Shown here piece by piece: positions 1-11,281 of a stretch of DNA of 25,000 nucleotides (within the stretch, counting starts at the first letter, position 1; each line of letters begins with the position of its first letter). The notes below the pieces were generated by a model that was not told the DNA's origin, did not search any database, and saw only the letters and a program-made list of their open reading frames with translations. This stretch comes from Neocallimastix lanati (nom. inval.). Taxonomy: Eukaryota; Neocallimastigomycota; Neocallimastigomycetes; Neocallimastigales; Neocallimastigaceae. A program made the translations under genes and the position numbers. The stretch is from contig JACVTC010000001.1 of the NCBI GenBank assembly GCA_016946835.1, forward strand, positions 1,082,501-1,107,500, read 5' to 3'.

Positions 1-163
1 ACGTCCATTATTACGGAGTAATAAATAAATTTCAGTATGAGTAGTATCCACTGAAATCTGTATCAGATCTTTTCACTGGGAGGTGAAAAATCCATGCCTT
101 ATCATTTCGACGTTGACGCTCTCGGCAACGATAGATTCAACGGAATATCATTTCATCATCAAT
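1..163 (-). other. Structured 3' tail following LINE copy 1
   Basis: This stretch lies just beyond the stop codon (164-166, minus strand) of the last open frame of the degraded LINE and is visibly less AT-rich than typical intergenic DNA here. It holds five successive inverted repeats: 8-14 with 18-24 (7 bp, GGA loop), 29-36 with 50-57 (8 bp, 13-nt loop), 56-60 with 64-68 (5 bp), 70-76 with 83-89 (7 bp, 6-nt loop) and 111-115 with 126-130 (5 bp). LINE reverse transcriptases of the stringent type recognise 3'-terminal stem-loops, so a 3' UTR role is plausible. That role is inferred from position, and the window edge hides the true end. Confidence 0.45.
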
Positions 164-1088
164 CTAAAAGATCGACAAATTTAATTGGTAATTACGTCTG
201 TTAGAAACTCCGCAATCCCCACAAAATACGGGAACAGTTGACGAAGTTGAACTTTGTTTAAAAATATTGTCATCTAATTGTCTTTGTTCCCCATCATTAA
301 CTTTAATTTTTGAATATATTGAACGCCCACCAAGAAGTGCACTCAATATATAATAATAAAATATTATTATCATAATCCTTTTCTGAATCTAAAGAAACAT
401 CCAAGGATTTTTGTTCAATTATCATTGCAAACTTCAAAAAGAGATCATCTAGAAAAGGTAAAGAATTTATTTCTGTAATTTTCCAATTCTTTACAGGCAA
501 AGATCCAGTGAGAAAAGCTAGGTAACACTAACACCACAACAAGGGCAACATTTAGGGCAATCTTCTGAGACGATTTTTTTTTTTTTTTAATGGGAAATAC
601 TAATGTCAAATTTAAAACCACACCTAATTCGAGAAATCCAAAAGAATCCCAATTGATACTTAGGATATTGAAATGTTAAGTTTCTGATTTCTGAAAATAA
701 ATCCAAAATTATTATCCTTGTAAATAATTGCTTTTTTAGCTTTTGAGGGTTTGAAGGCATCTCTTTCCCAATAAAACTCTTTTATTTCACTTGATTTTTT
801 TTTTTTTTTTTACCATTTAATTTCTTATCCAAAGTCCTTGATTCTTTAAATCCAAAGAGTAATGTGACCTAATAGGAATATTATTAGTGGAGATGATTAA
901 ATTAATAATACATGATGAATTTTTTCCATTTTCTAAAGCAGCGAAATTGAGATATAGCACAGATAGCTGAAAGAGGAGGTATTCTCAATTCACGAGTTAA
1001 TATGATAGAGACTAAACAAAAAAAAAAAAAAAAAAAAATATGATAGAGACTAAACAAAAAAAAAAAAAAAAAAATGATAGAGACTAAA

Positions 1089-1120
<32 letters not shown>

Positions 1121-2905
1121 ATAAGAATTACGAAACTTAAAATCCATAACTCCAATAAAGTCCTCTCTATTAATAATTTTTTTTTGAACTTTAAATAAGA
1201 GCATCTGTTCTTTTTTTTAAACCAAAGAGAGGAGCATAATAATAAAGCAAGACTAAGAATAAACGAAATTAGAACAGATTTTCTTCAATGGGAGAGAAGA
1301 ATAGATTTATTAATAAGAAATCGAAAGTACGAAAATTTTAACTTGACAATTTAAATTACTGTTTAATTTGGATTGTATAGGTTTCAATGATAAAGATTCA
1401 TCAAAAGGAATACCAAGATAAGTATAATTGTCTGTTTTAGGTAATTTGTTACTACCAATAAAGAAAGATGGATCTTCATAATTTATCGGTTTAACAAAGT
1501 TAATCGGTTTTACAACAAGAGTAGCACACTTATTAATTCCAAAAGTCATTTCATTTTTAATAGCCCATTCATGAACTTTATTCAAGATTTTCTTAAGAAC
1601 CTGTTTAGATGGAGCAACTAAAACAATATCATCCGCAAAAAGTCCACCACAACAATATTGAGAATCTAAATATACACCATACTTATCACAATTATCCAGT
1701 ACATCATTAATGAACAAATTTGAATAAAATAGGAGATAGAGAGCATCCTTGTCTAACACCACGATTAATCGAAAATTCTTCAGAGAGATGACCATTAAAA
1801 AAAGCATGAGCTTTAGAGGATAGATAAAGATTCTTTAAAAACAGATGACATTTATCTCTAATTCCTATAGTTATTATAATTTGGTCAAAATATTAAAGAT
1901 AGGAACTGAATCATAGGCTTTTTGAAGATCGAGAAAAGCAAGATAAAATTTCCTTGAAATTTTCTTCTTTGACATATCTCTCTAATTGAAATATATATAA
2001 ACTTATGCATTCTTCTTTATTTCTAAATTCAAATTGTTCAGGTCTAACAAATTTATGTTCAAAGGCATATTTAGCAATTCTTATTAGTAACAATCTTTGA
2101 AATAATTTTTAAGACAACATTAATAAGAGAAATACCACGATAATTATTACAATCCGAAAGATCTCCTTTTTTTTGGAATTGATATTATAGAAGCCGAATT
2201 CCACTCTTCAGGGAAATCGCCATCCAAGATTTTGTTAAATAATGAAAGTAAACATCTAGCACACTTAGACTAGTGATCATCTGAAGAATCATCTTGATTA
2301 TCGGATAAATCAGATTTACTAAAGAAGGCTTTAAAAAATTCAATCAGAATACCATCGGGTCCAGGAGCTTTATTATTTTTTCATATCAAGCACAGTGTTT
2401 TGAATTTCTACCATAGTAATAGAATCATTAATATCCCAAGTAGGATTATTATTAGGATTAGTTCCAAATAAACTTACCCAGTATTCATTATCCAAACTGT
2501 GTTGAGTAACATCAGAAGCTAGTTCACTGTAATGTTCAGCAAATCGATTTAATTGATCCGAATGAGAAAATAAAAAGTTACCCTGCTTGTCCTTTAAAGC
2601 GCTTGACAAAATAGAAATTAGAGTACATAGGATGAGATAGCTTCTTTCATTTTAACCAAGCTCTCCTAGCATTTTTTATTACGAAAATCATTACATGCAG
2701 ATTCTATTGACTGATGAAATTGTTTTTGATTTTAATAGAAAACCTAATTGACCTGACTTTACCTTATTATATTTTTATATTTACGAAGCAAAATTTAAAA
2801 AATCGTCAAGATTTTCAAGATTAGGATCATAAGAAAATTTTTTGATTTTATAAAATGCAACATGCTTTTCATGAGAAAGTTTCTCAAAAGAAGGTGATAC
2901 GTCCC
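164..2905 (-). pseudogene. LINE (non-LTR) retrotransposon ORF2 relic, copy 1, 5' truncated
   Basis: Read on the minus strand, pieces in shifting frames form the second half of a non-LTR retrotransposon polyprotein. In order: a linker before the RT (about 2373-2885), KAPGPDGI (about 2350-2372), the NNYRGISL region (about 2115-2155), RT motif A reading AFLDLQKAYDSV (about 1905-1940), GVRQGCSLSPILF (about 1720-1766), and the catalytic GLFADDIVL (about 1622-1645). Then come YYYAPLFGLKK (about 1220-1250), RELRIPPLSAICAIS (about 945-995), a Cys-rich segment DCPKCCPCC followed in another frame by SHWIFAC (about 490-575), and a last open piece ending at 164. The endonuclease is missing. Frameshifts lie near 1720, 1940 and 2165, and poly-T insertions interrupt the C-terminal part. 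The element would replicate by target-primed reverse transcription; this copy cannot code for a working enzyme. Clade is not assigned. Confidence 0.85.
1001..1119. repeat. Three tandem 17-bp units, each with a long A tract, inside LINE copy 1
   Basis: The unit TATGATAGAGACTAAAC occurs at 1001-1017 and 1039-1055, and again minus its first base at 1074-1089. The units are followed by runs of 21, 19 and 30 A respectively. On the minus strand each unit reads as a short piece of LINE coding sequence (CLVSII) directly before the LTRELRIPP segment, so the array is an internal expansion of element sequence and not a tail. Confidence 0.9.
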
Positions 2906-3304
2906 TTTAAGGGGAATAATGATAATAATAATAGATTGTAGTTATAATAACAATAATAATAATAATAATAATAATAATAAAGATTTGAAGTTACAATAAT
3001 AATAATAATAATAATAATTATAAAGGTTTGTAATTACAATAATAATAATAATAAATAATAGTAATAATAAATAATAATAATAATAAATAATAAATAAATA
3101 AAAAGAGTATTTATTAATAAATAATAAATAAATAAATAAATAAATAAAAAGACTATTTATTAATAATTTTTTTTTTTTTATACATCAATTATTGCCAACT
3201 TTAATCTTTATTTCTTTATTTATTTGTTCTTATAAAAAATGCATGAATACTTTTAATTTTAATAAAAAATAAAAATAACACAGAATTAATAAAATAAATA
3301 AATA
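2906..3304. repeat. Compound AAT/AAAT microsatellite between the LINE copies
   Basis: Runs of AAT are broken by related spacers AGATTGTAGTTATAA (2933-2947), AAGATTTGAAGTTACAA (about 2980-2996) and AAAGGTTTGTAATTACAA (about 3022-3039). AAAT and AAATAAT runs follow to about 3165, with plain AT-rich sequence after that. The first spacer recurs exactly, in reverse complement, at 11688-11702 and 11751-11765. A short CCCTT-T-AAGGG palindrome lies just before the array at about 2903-2913. No gene seen. Confidence 0.85.
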
Positions 3305-4258
3305 TTATTTGTCCAATTTGAACATAATAATAAATGAAATAGTAACGTGAAATAAAAAGTAATAATCAAAAATAAGTGTATTATTCATTCGCTGTATGAT
3401 CGGTTTCAATACTAAATCATTTGAAAATGGTACACCTAAGTAGGTATAGCAATTCGTTTTAGGTAACTCTTGACTTGAAAGATAAAAGGTAGGATTACTA
3501 TTATAAAGAAATCTAGAAACTTCCCCTCGTACTACTAGGCTGGCATATTTATTGATACCAAATTGCATTTCATTATTTCTAGCCCATTTACTGGCAAACT
3601 TTAACAATTTCTTAAGTTGGGATCTTGTTGAAGCACATAACACAATGTTATCTGCAAAAAGACCTCCACAACAACGTTTATCACCAATAGAGATGCCATG
3701 TTTATTATAATTATTAAAAATATCATTAATGAACAAGTTAAACAAAATTGGTGAGAGGGGACAACCTTGACGAACTCCTTTCTTAATAATAAATGATTTT
3801 GATAATTGTCCATCAACTCTTACACAAGCCTTGGAAGATAAGTATAAATTTTCAATAAAATCATAGCACTTACCTCTAATACTTAAATTGATGAATCTTC
3901 ATTAATACATTATATATGGACACTGAGTCATTCGCTTTTTTTTAAGGTCCAAAAAAGCAAGGTAAGTATCCTTATTTTCAAATTTCCTTCTCTGACATAT
4001 AATTCTTAATGTAGTGTAAAGACTTATACATTCCTCTCGATTACGAAATCCATATTGTTCAGATCTTATAAAACCTTCATCAATTCTATATTTAGAGATT
4101 TTATTAGCTATGATTTTTGCTATAATTTTTAATCCATTATTGATAAGAGAGATGCCACGATAGTTATTACAATCTGATGGATCGCCCTCATTTATGAATA
4201 GAAACTATTCATGCGTTATTCCATGAATTTGGGAAATCATGGAATAAAGAGTAGTTTC
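3305..4258 (-). pseudogene. LINE reverse transcriptase relic, copy 2, truncated at both ends
   Basis: A second, diverged copy of the same LINE family in the same orientation. From upstream (high coordinates) it reads FPNSWNNA and IVSIHK (about 4208-4232), DPSDCNNYRGISLINNGLK (about 4130-4185), EQYGFRNREECISLYTTL (about 4005-4065), AFLDLKK (motif A, about 3940-3960), LYLSSKACVRVDG, GVRQGCPLSPILFNLFINDI (about 3718-3777), GLFADNIVL (about 3640-3665) and a thumb-region segment YTYLGVPFSNDLVLKPI (about 3400-3450). It stops at 3305. An eight-base homopolymer at 3936-3943 shifts the frame inside motif A, a further shift lies near 3890, and stop codons occur near 4195-4215. The second catalytic Asp of the FADD box is Asn (AAC at 3647-3649). 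The endonuclease and C-terminal zinc-finger parts are absent. It is a dead fragment. Confidence 0.85.
4194..4258. repeat. Foldback duplication at the 5' truncation point of LINE copy 2
   Basis: Overlapping inverted repeats are visible. ATGAATAG (4194-4201) pairs with CTATTCAT (4205-4212) around AAA. TTATTCCATGA (4216-4226) pairs with TCATGGAATAA (4237-4247), with three further TTT/AAA pairs inside. GAAACTA (4201-4207) pairs with TAGTTTC (4252-4258) as an outer stem. The inner half is recognisable LINE coding sequence, so the outer half may be an inverted copy made at insertion. Confidence 0.8.
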
Positions 4259-5297
<1,039 letters not shown>

Positions 5298-5309
5298 TTG
5301 TTTTTATCC

Positions 5310-5334
5310 TTTCTTCCTTTTTTAAAGGAAGAAA
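5310..5334 (-). other. 11-bp perfect hairpin in the probable 3' UTR of the GDH gene
   Basis: TTTCTTCCTTT (5310-5320) is exactly complementary to AAAGGAAGAAA (5324-5334) around a three-base loop. It starts 32 bases beyond the TAA stop (5367-5369) of the glutamate dehydrogenase on the minus strand. All the purines fall on one arm. A role in mRNA 3' end formation or stability is only inference from position. Confidence 0.6.
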
Positions 5335-5366
5335 AGAGGAATAATACTCGTAATGGTTTAAACTGC

Positions 5367-6812
5367 TTACCACCAGTCACCGTGAACCTTCATGGCATTA
5401 GCAACCTTAAGGAAACCAGTGATGTTAGCACCTTGGACAAGAGATGGAAGAGCAGAAACAGTAGCGTCAGCCTTTTGAGCAGAAGATTTAACAACACTAC
5501 CTAAATCTTCATGAGTGTAAGTAGCAGAGTTGTCAACAGATTCATTGAAGATGTTGGTCATAATGTTGTTTAATTCTTCATCAACACGTTCTGGAGCCCA
5601 AGTCATACGTTGAGAGTTTTGAGCCATTTCAAGAGCAGAGACGGCAACACCACCAGCGTTTGAGGCCTTACCTGGAGCATACCATAATGGAGCAATTGGC
5701 TTACCAGCCTTAACGGATTCGTTGTAGGCAACACGAAGATCTTCCATCTTCTTGACAGCAGCATCAGTGGAACCCATGTTAGAACCTTCAGCAATAAGGA
5801 AACATCCGGCCTTAACTAAAGCTTCAACATCATCAACATCATTTTCGTTTTGAGTAGCACATGGAAGGGCAATATCAACCTTCTTAACGTTCTTCCATGG
5901 TCTTTGACCTGGTAACCAAGTGAAACGAGCATCACCAGCAAGTTCTTCAAGAGAACCCTTTCTGACCTTAAGTTCAGCAATAACTTCAATATCCTTTAAG
6001 GTGAAAGCGTTAGCTGGGTCCTTAACAATAAGAGCACCACGAGAGTCAGATAAAGAAAGAACGGTAGCACCAAGAAGAATTAACTTCTTAGCAGCGAATT
6101 GAGCAACATTACCGGAACCGGAAACAGCACATTGCATACCCTTAATGTCCTTACCTAAGTAAGTAAGCATATTTAAAACAAAGTAAATTAAACCGTAACC
6201 AGTAGCTTCTGGACGAATGAAGGAACCGTTAAGACCGAAACGAGTATCCTTACCAGTAAGGACACCAAAGTCACGCTTTTGTTGAAGACGCTTGTAGGCA
6301 CCATATAAGTAACCAACTTCACGACCACCTACACCAATATCACCAGCTGGAACATCAATATCAGCACCAATGTGACGGTGAAGTTCAGTCATGAAAGCTT
6401 GACAGAATCTTCTGATTTCGTTATCAGACTTGTCGTGTGGGTCGAAATCAGAACCACCTTTACCACCACCGATTGGGAGACCAGTTAAAGCGTTCTTGAA
6501 GATTTGTTCAAAACCTAAGAACTTAAGGATGGAAAGGTTAACAGATGGATGGAATCTTAAACCACCCTTGTATGGACCAAGAGCAGAGTTGAATTGGACA
6601 CGGTAACCACGGTTAACTCTAGCGTTACCCTTGTCATCTTCCCAAGTGACACGGAATTCAATAACTCTTTCTGGTTCAACAATAACTGGAATACATCTCT
6701 TAAGATCTGGATTCTTTTCGAAGATCTTAGATTGAGTTAAAGAGTTAAGAATAACATCACGAGCTTGTTCGAATTCTGGTTCAATACCGTGAGATAAATT
6801 GAATTCAGCCAT
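5367..6812 (-). CDS. NADP-specific glutamate dehydrogenase
   Basis: The product is 481 residues and makes glutamate from 2-oxoglutarate, ammonium and NADPH, the main ammonium-assimilation reaction in many fungi; probably a cytosolic hexamer. The N-terminal substrate domain shows YKGGLRFHPS (81-90, substrate-binding Lys82), GLPIGGGKGGSD (111-122, catalytic Lys118) and DVPAGDIGVGGREVGY (153-168, catalytic Asp158). The nucleotide domain shows GSGNVA (232-237) followed by SLSDSRG (253-259), then DIALPCATQNE (313-323) and AEGSNMGST (341-349). The C-terminal PSLVQGANI stretch resembles yeast GDH1. Yeast GDH1 is about 454 residues, so this is slightly longer. No signal peptide or intron is seen, and the first ATG begins the conserved fold directly. 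Codons are strongly C/G-ending (AAG, AAC, GTC, TTC), unlike the AAA/AAT/TTA-rich genes nearby, suggesting high expression. The opposite-strand frames here are shadows. Confidence 0.97.
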   Translation of the reverse strand: MAEFNLSHGIEPEFEQARDVILNSLTQSKIFEKNPDLKRCIPVIVEPERVIEFRVTWEDDKGNARVNRGYRVQFNSALGPYKGGLRFHPSVNLSILKFLGFEQIFKNALTGLPIGGGKGGSDFDPHDKSDNEIRRFCQAFMTELHRHIGADIDVPAGDIGVGGREVGYLYGAYKRLQQKRDFGVLTGKDTRFGLNGSFIRPEATGYGLIYFVLNMLTYLGKDIKGMQCAVSGSGNVAQFAAKKLILLGATVLSLSDSRGALIVKDPANAFTLKDIEVIAELKVRKGSLEELAGDARFTWLPGQRPWKNVKKVDIALPCATQNENDVDDVEALVKAGCFLIAEGSNMGSTDAAVKKMEDLRVAYNESVKAGKPIAPLWYAPGKASNAGGVAVSALEMAQNSQRMTWAPERVDEELNNIMTNIFNESVDNSATYTHEDLGSVVKSSAQKADATVSALPSLVQGANITGFLKVANAMKVHGDWW

Positions 6813-7505
6813 CTTTATAATACTTTTAAATTTAAAATTAATTACTTAATTTTAATAATAAATAATCTTTTCGATAAAATAATAAAAATCTTTTAAATGT
6901 TATACAAAAAATATAACTAATTAATTAAATAATTTGTAGTGAAGAATTAAAACAGAAGAGAAAATCTTTCATTTTTATAAAAAAAAAAAAAAAAAAATTT
7001 AATATAATTAAGCTTTTAATTGATATAATTATATTTGAGTATAAAGTAATATATTATTTAATTTATGAAATATTATTATTGATATTTATTAAAAAAAAAA
7101 TAATAAATATATAATATATAATATATAAAAAAAAAAGATGAAAATTAAGATTTTTTTTAATTTTCTTTTTTTTTGGTAGTCAAGGAACAAAAATAAAGAT
7201 TTTTTTCCTTTTTTTTTTTTTTACACTTTAAAATTTTCAATATATGTAATGTATTACAATATAATATTAATTAAATAATATATTAAATCACATTTTCAAT
7301 ACTTTTATGTGTATTAATCCATTGGTTATTGTGTATAATCTATAATATATTCATAATATATTCATATAATATATTTATAATACTATGAAATATAAAATAT
7401 TATATTATATATTTTATAACTATATTTTCCTATATTTTATATTTTACATTTATATATAACAATATAATTATAATATTTAAATGATTTATTTATTTATTTA
7501 TTCGC

Positions 7506-7540
<35 letters not shown>

Positions 7541-8567
7541 TTTTATCCCCATTTTAGTATAAATGATTAATATTCCATATAATTAATTATTTTTAATTTT
7601 TTTTATCAAAAAAAATTTTCAAATTTGTAACAGTGATAAGGAAAAAATTCTATTATATTAACCCATATATTAAATGATTTAATTCTATATAATGAATAAT
7701 ATATTTGATCTGTTTTTAATTTCATTCGCCAAAGATAGTACTTATCTAAATTTTGAATTTTGATAAAAAATTATCAAATAGTGATATGATAAGATATATA
7801 ATATAAAGTATATTTTAATATATGTAAATTCACATAATCTTTAACTAAAAGCTCCTTTTTAATAAGAGATTAACCATATATAGAAATGAAAATACTTAAG
7901 TGTATTATTCATATCAATAAAAAAAAAGAAAAAAAAAATTATCTTGATATATTTACTATAATAATAATAATTATAATACTTTATTTTTATTAATCCAAAA
8001 TAAAATGATAAACTATATTACAAATATATTAAATAAATAAAGAACTAAATAAAACACTAAACAAATGAGGAGCATTTACCAAATCAACAGGCATCATTTA
8101 TTAGCACAAAAAAAAATTTAGTTACCAAAAATAATAATAATAAAATTAAAAATAAATGAATGCTTTCTTTTTATAAATAGAAAATAGAAAATAGAAATAT
8201 AATAATTATCATAAAAAAAAAATTATATATAGCTATTATAAAATATCTAGTATATATGTTTTAATGTTTTACTGAGCATTATTATATTTAAAACATTCAA
8301 AAGAACAATTTCAAGAAAAAAAGTACTACATATACTATATATATATAGTATATTTATTTATTTTCTTTCTAAAATGAATAAAAATAATAATAATAATAAT
8401 AATAATAATAATTAATAATAATAAATAAATAAATAAAATTTATTTGAATGAATAGTATAAAAGCAAAATCATAATAAATAAAGTTTAAATATATATATTT
8501 TTTTTTTGATAATTTTATTTTTAATTCAATATTTGATATAAATAAAATTAAAAAATAATTAAATTAA

Positions 8568-8580
<13 letters not shown>
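6813..8580. other. Gene-free AT-rich intergenic region upstream of GDH
   Basis: This holds the 5' flank and promoter of the glutamate dehydrogenase; no distinct promoter motif could be picked out of the AT background. Visible elements are an A18 run near 6979-6998, a TTTA tetranucleotide array at about 7484-7543, short AAT runs (about 8388-8420), and a perfect 22-bp palindrome at 8331-8352. No coding region was recognised in any frame. Confidence 0.75.
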
Positions 8581-8611
<31 letters not shown>

Positions 8612-8613
8612 AA

Positions 8614-8951
8614 TTCCAAAATCGAAGACGTGATGTCCATAAGGCTTTCCCTCAGATGATTATTTCACCCAACCCTGATACTACGCTTTGAATTTGAAGC
8701 ATAGACCTTGATGATTGTAAAATTTCCGATCGCCAATGATTACACCCACTAGGGAGGAGTTAATGGTTCCGTTCTGATGCTGGTGGTCATTAGAGATATA
8801 TGTAGGAACGTTAGGAATGCATCTCCGGGCAGTGTGTAACGACGATTGAGAGCGGCGAAGCTGATATAGTATGCCAATAACTCATCACCTTACAGTTAAT
8901 TAATAACTGTATGGCCATATGGGAGATGGGTACCCATATGTGCAAGTCTAT

Positions 8952-8987
<36 letters not shown>

Positions 8988-9000
8988 CCAAAATCGAAGA
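8614..9000 (+). mobile_element. SINE-like retroposon ending in T35, flanked by 15-bp direct repeats
   Basis: TTCCAAAATCGAAGA occurs at 8614-8628 and again at 8986-9000, as expected for a target-site duplication. Between them is about 357 bp of distinctly less AT-rich sequence starting CGTGATGTCC and ending in 35 T (8953-8987). Just before the T run are two perfect 8-bp stems: TACAGTTA 8891-8898 with TAACTGTA 8904-8911, and CATATGGG 8916-8923 with CCCATATG 8933-8940. Stops occur in all six frames, so it is not protein-coding. Strand is set by reading the T run as the 3' end, as for some poly(T)-ending SINEs. I found no convincing tRNA-type A/B boxes and no match to 5S, 7SL or U RNAs. An A29 run (8581-8609) abuts the left repeat. 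Confidence 0.7.
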
Positions 9001-10611
9001 ATAAAAATATAAACTATATAATAATTATTTAATAATTAACACAGAAGTTAACATTTTAATAATTATTCAAATGCATTGAAACATATTGTAATTTAATTAT
9101 TATATAAGCCACAATATATTATATAATATTTAATATATACATATTAAGTGCTAGTAACTTTTTATTATAAAATACAATTAACAATTATAATTATATAAAT
9201 TACTTATAAAAATTTAAGCAATCATATATTAAGCAATAGGGAAATGGGTTCGTTTTACCAATAATAGTTTTATTAAACCAGGGACACGTTTTGGATAATA
9301 ACTAATTTAATATGATCATAATATAAACTTTCGAGAAAAAAGAATAGAATAATAAATATAACCAAGAGTCATATACAAATAGATAAGTTTATCCATATAC
9401 ACATTATACTTATTGATTGCAAAATATTCAACAATTTATAATTATTAAATTTCTATCAATTTTAAATAATTAATTAATTAATTAATTAATTATCTTAGTC
9501 ATTTAATATATATTATTGGTTTTAGTTATTTAATTAATATATGTTATAGAAATGTTTTTATACTAAATATATGATAAAGCCTATAAATAATCAATTTTAA
9601 TACCCCATGATTATGATTTATCAAATACACCAATATTAAATTGGCAATTTATTTTAATAGTTATAGCTCATACTACAAAGTGAATATATATATATATAAA
9701 AGTTAGTCCTAATATTCAATGCGGATCACAATTAAAAGTGATGTAAAATCCAATATATATAAGAGGTATTTACACAAATTGAGATGGCATAATATCACCC
9801 TTCAAGAGAAAGGTTTCCATCATTTAAATGGTATATATAAATCATATATTATAAGCGATGTCTTAGATACATCCAATATTAATGGTATAATAATATGAAT
9901 TACTTTGTTTTATGGAGAAACTTAAAGATTACAAATATATTTAAGAAATTATTTTTAACACTATTTCAATCGAATTTAAAGAATTAATATAATGTATAGA
10001 TTATTTTATTAATGTAAAATTAAAAATTAATTTAAAATAGAAATAACTAATAGTTTAATAATATCAAGTTAATATAATAAAATAGGGTAATTTTATATAG
10101 ATATATTCACCAATAAACCAATTTATTCATTTTAAAGTAATTAGGTTTAAGAAGGAATATTAAAATATATGAATATTAGGATTCATATGTATTGAATATT
10201 AATGTAATATAATGAATATATAAGCCACAATATATTAATAAAAAAGCATGAAATTTAAAAGTAATAACTCCTTATAATAAAGTTGACATAATTATAAACT
10301 TTAAATTCCTGACTCTTAGCAAATTCTTTTCTTTAAAACTTACGTCATGTCATGATCGTTATCTTTAATAATAAATTATTTTACCTAATTGTTTTATTTA
10401 TTTTTATATTAACTATATTATTATCTTATGATAATATTATTATCTTATGATAAATGATCAATGATAAAATGACAGAGTATTACATAGGAAAAAAAAAAAA
10501 AAAATTGGAGAATAAAAATCATCCTCAACAGAATCATCTTATGTAAAAAAAAAAAAAAAAAAAAATCATGGAATATAATGTAGGATAATAATCTTAACAT
10601 TATATATCATG

Positions 10612-10645
<34 letters not shown>

Positions 10646-11281
10646 ATGAAATATGTATTATTATTATGTAATTTAATATATATAGCTATTAATTATAATT
10701 TATTTGTATATATATTGAACATATTTTAAATAAATATGAAATATTCAATTTTTGACATGTCTGTTGCTATCTATATTTTTTAAAAAAAAAAAAAATAAAA
10801 TTTTTTTGATAATACTTTATCAAATTTTGCAAATTTTAATTTCTTGATAAAAACCTGTCATTTTATAATTTAAATTTTTAATATTTAATCTAATTTTAAT
10901 AAAATAACTACTTTATATTATTTTATTTTTTCCTAAATATTTTATACTTTACAATATTATTTTAACGAGAATTACAATATAGCATATACAAATATGTATA
11001 GTTTATTTTATATTATATATAATATAAAATAATATAAACAGTTATTCCACCTTTCTTTTTTAAAAAAAAAGTGGAAGAATTTTTAAATTAATTATTTATA
11101 TTTTAGTATTAAATATATTGAGGGTTAGTGAAATTAAAATAATCTAACCTTATATGTAATTAATATTGCAATATAAAATTATATAATTTTATTCTATATA
11201 AATTACAAATTTCCTATTTTATATAATTATTAAAATAAAGTTCTTTTTTGTATATTATTATTATTTATTATTATTATTATT
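9001..11281. other. AT-rich region without recognisable genes
   Basis: No intact coding region was found. Two stretches are slightly richer in G/C and might be remnants of coding DNA (about 9225-9300 and 9600-9900), but I could not identify a family. Other structure: TTAA tetranucleotide repeats (about 9468-9490), a (TA)n run (about 10618-10646), a 30-bp perfect AT palindrome at 11003-11032, and a hairpin pairing TTCCAC (11045-11050) with GTGGAA (11071-11076) around a T6/A9 stem. Confidence 0.7.

Noticed and set aside
1-2904. ACGTCC at 1-6 and 2899-2904 as a target duplication of LINE copy 1
   Set aside because: Only six bases, and the first sits at the arbitrary window edge, so chance cannot be excluded.
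5298-6102. Open frames on the plus strand and in another minus frame over GDH
   Set aside because: Shadows of the GDH coding frame.
8629-8952. Short protein-coding gene or tRNA/5S/U-RNA gene
   Set aside because: Stops break all frames within about 40 codons, and no tRNA cloverleaf, A/B boxes or known snRNA motifs were seen.
11003-11032. Perfect 30-bp palindrome of A and T
   Set aside because: In DNA this rich in A and T, one such palindrome in 25 kb is close to chance expectation; likewise the 22-bp one at 8331-8352.
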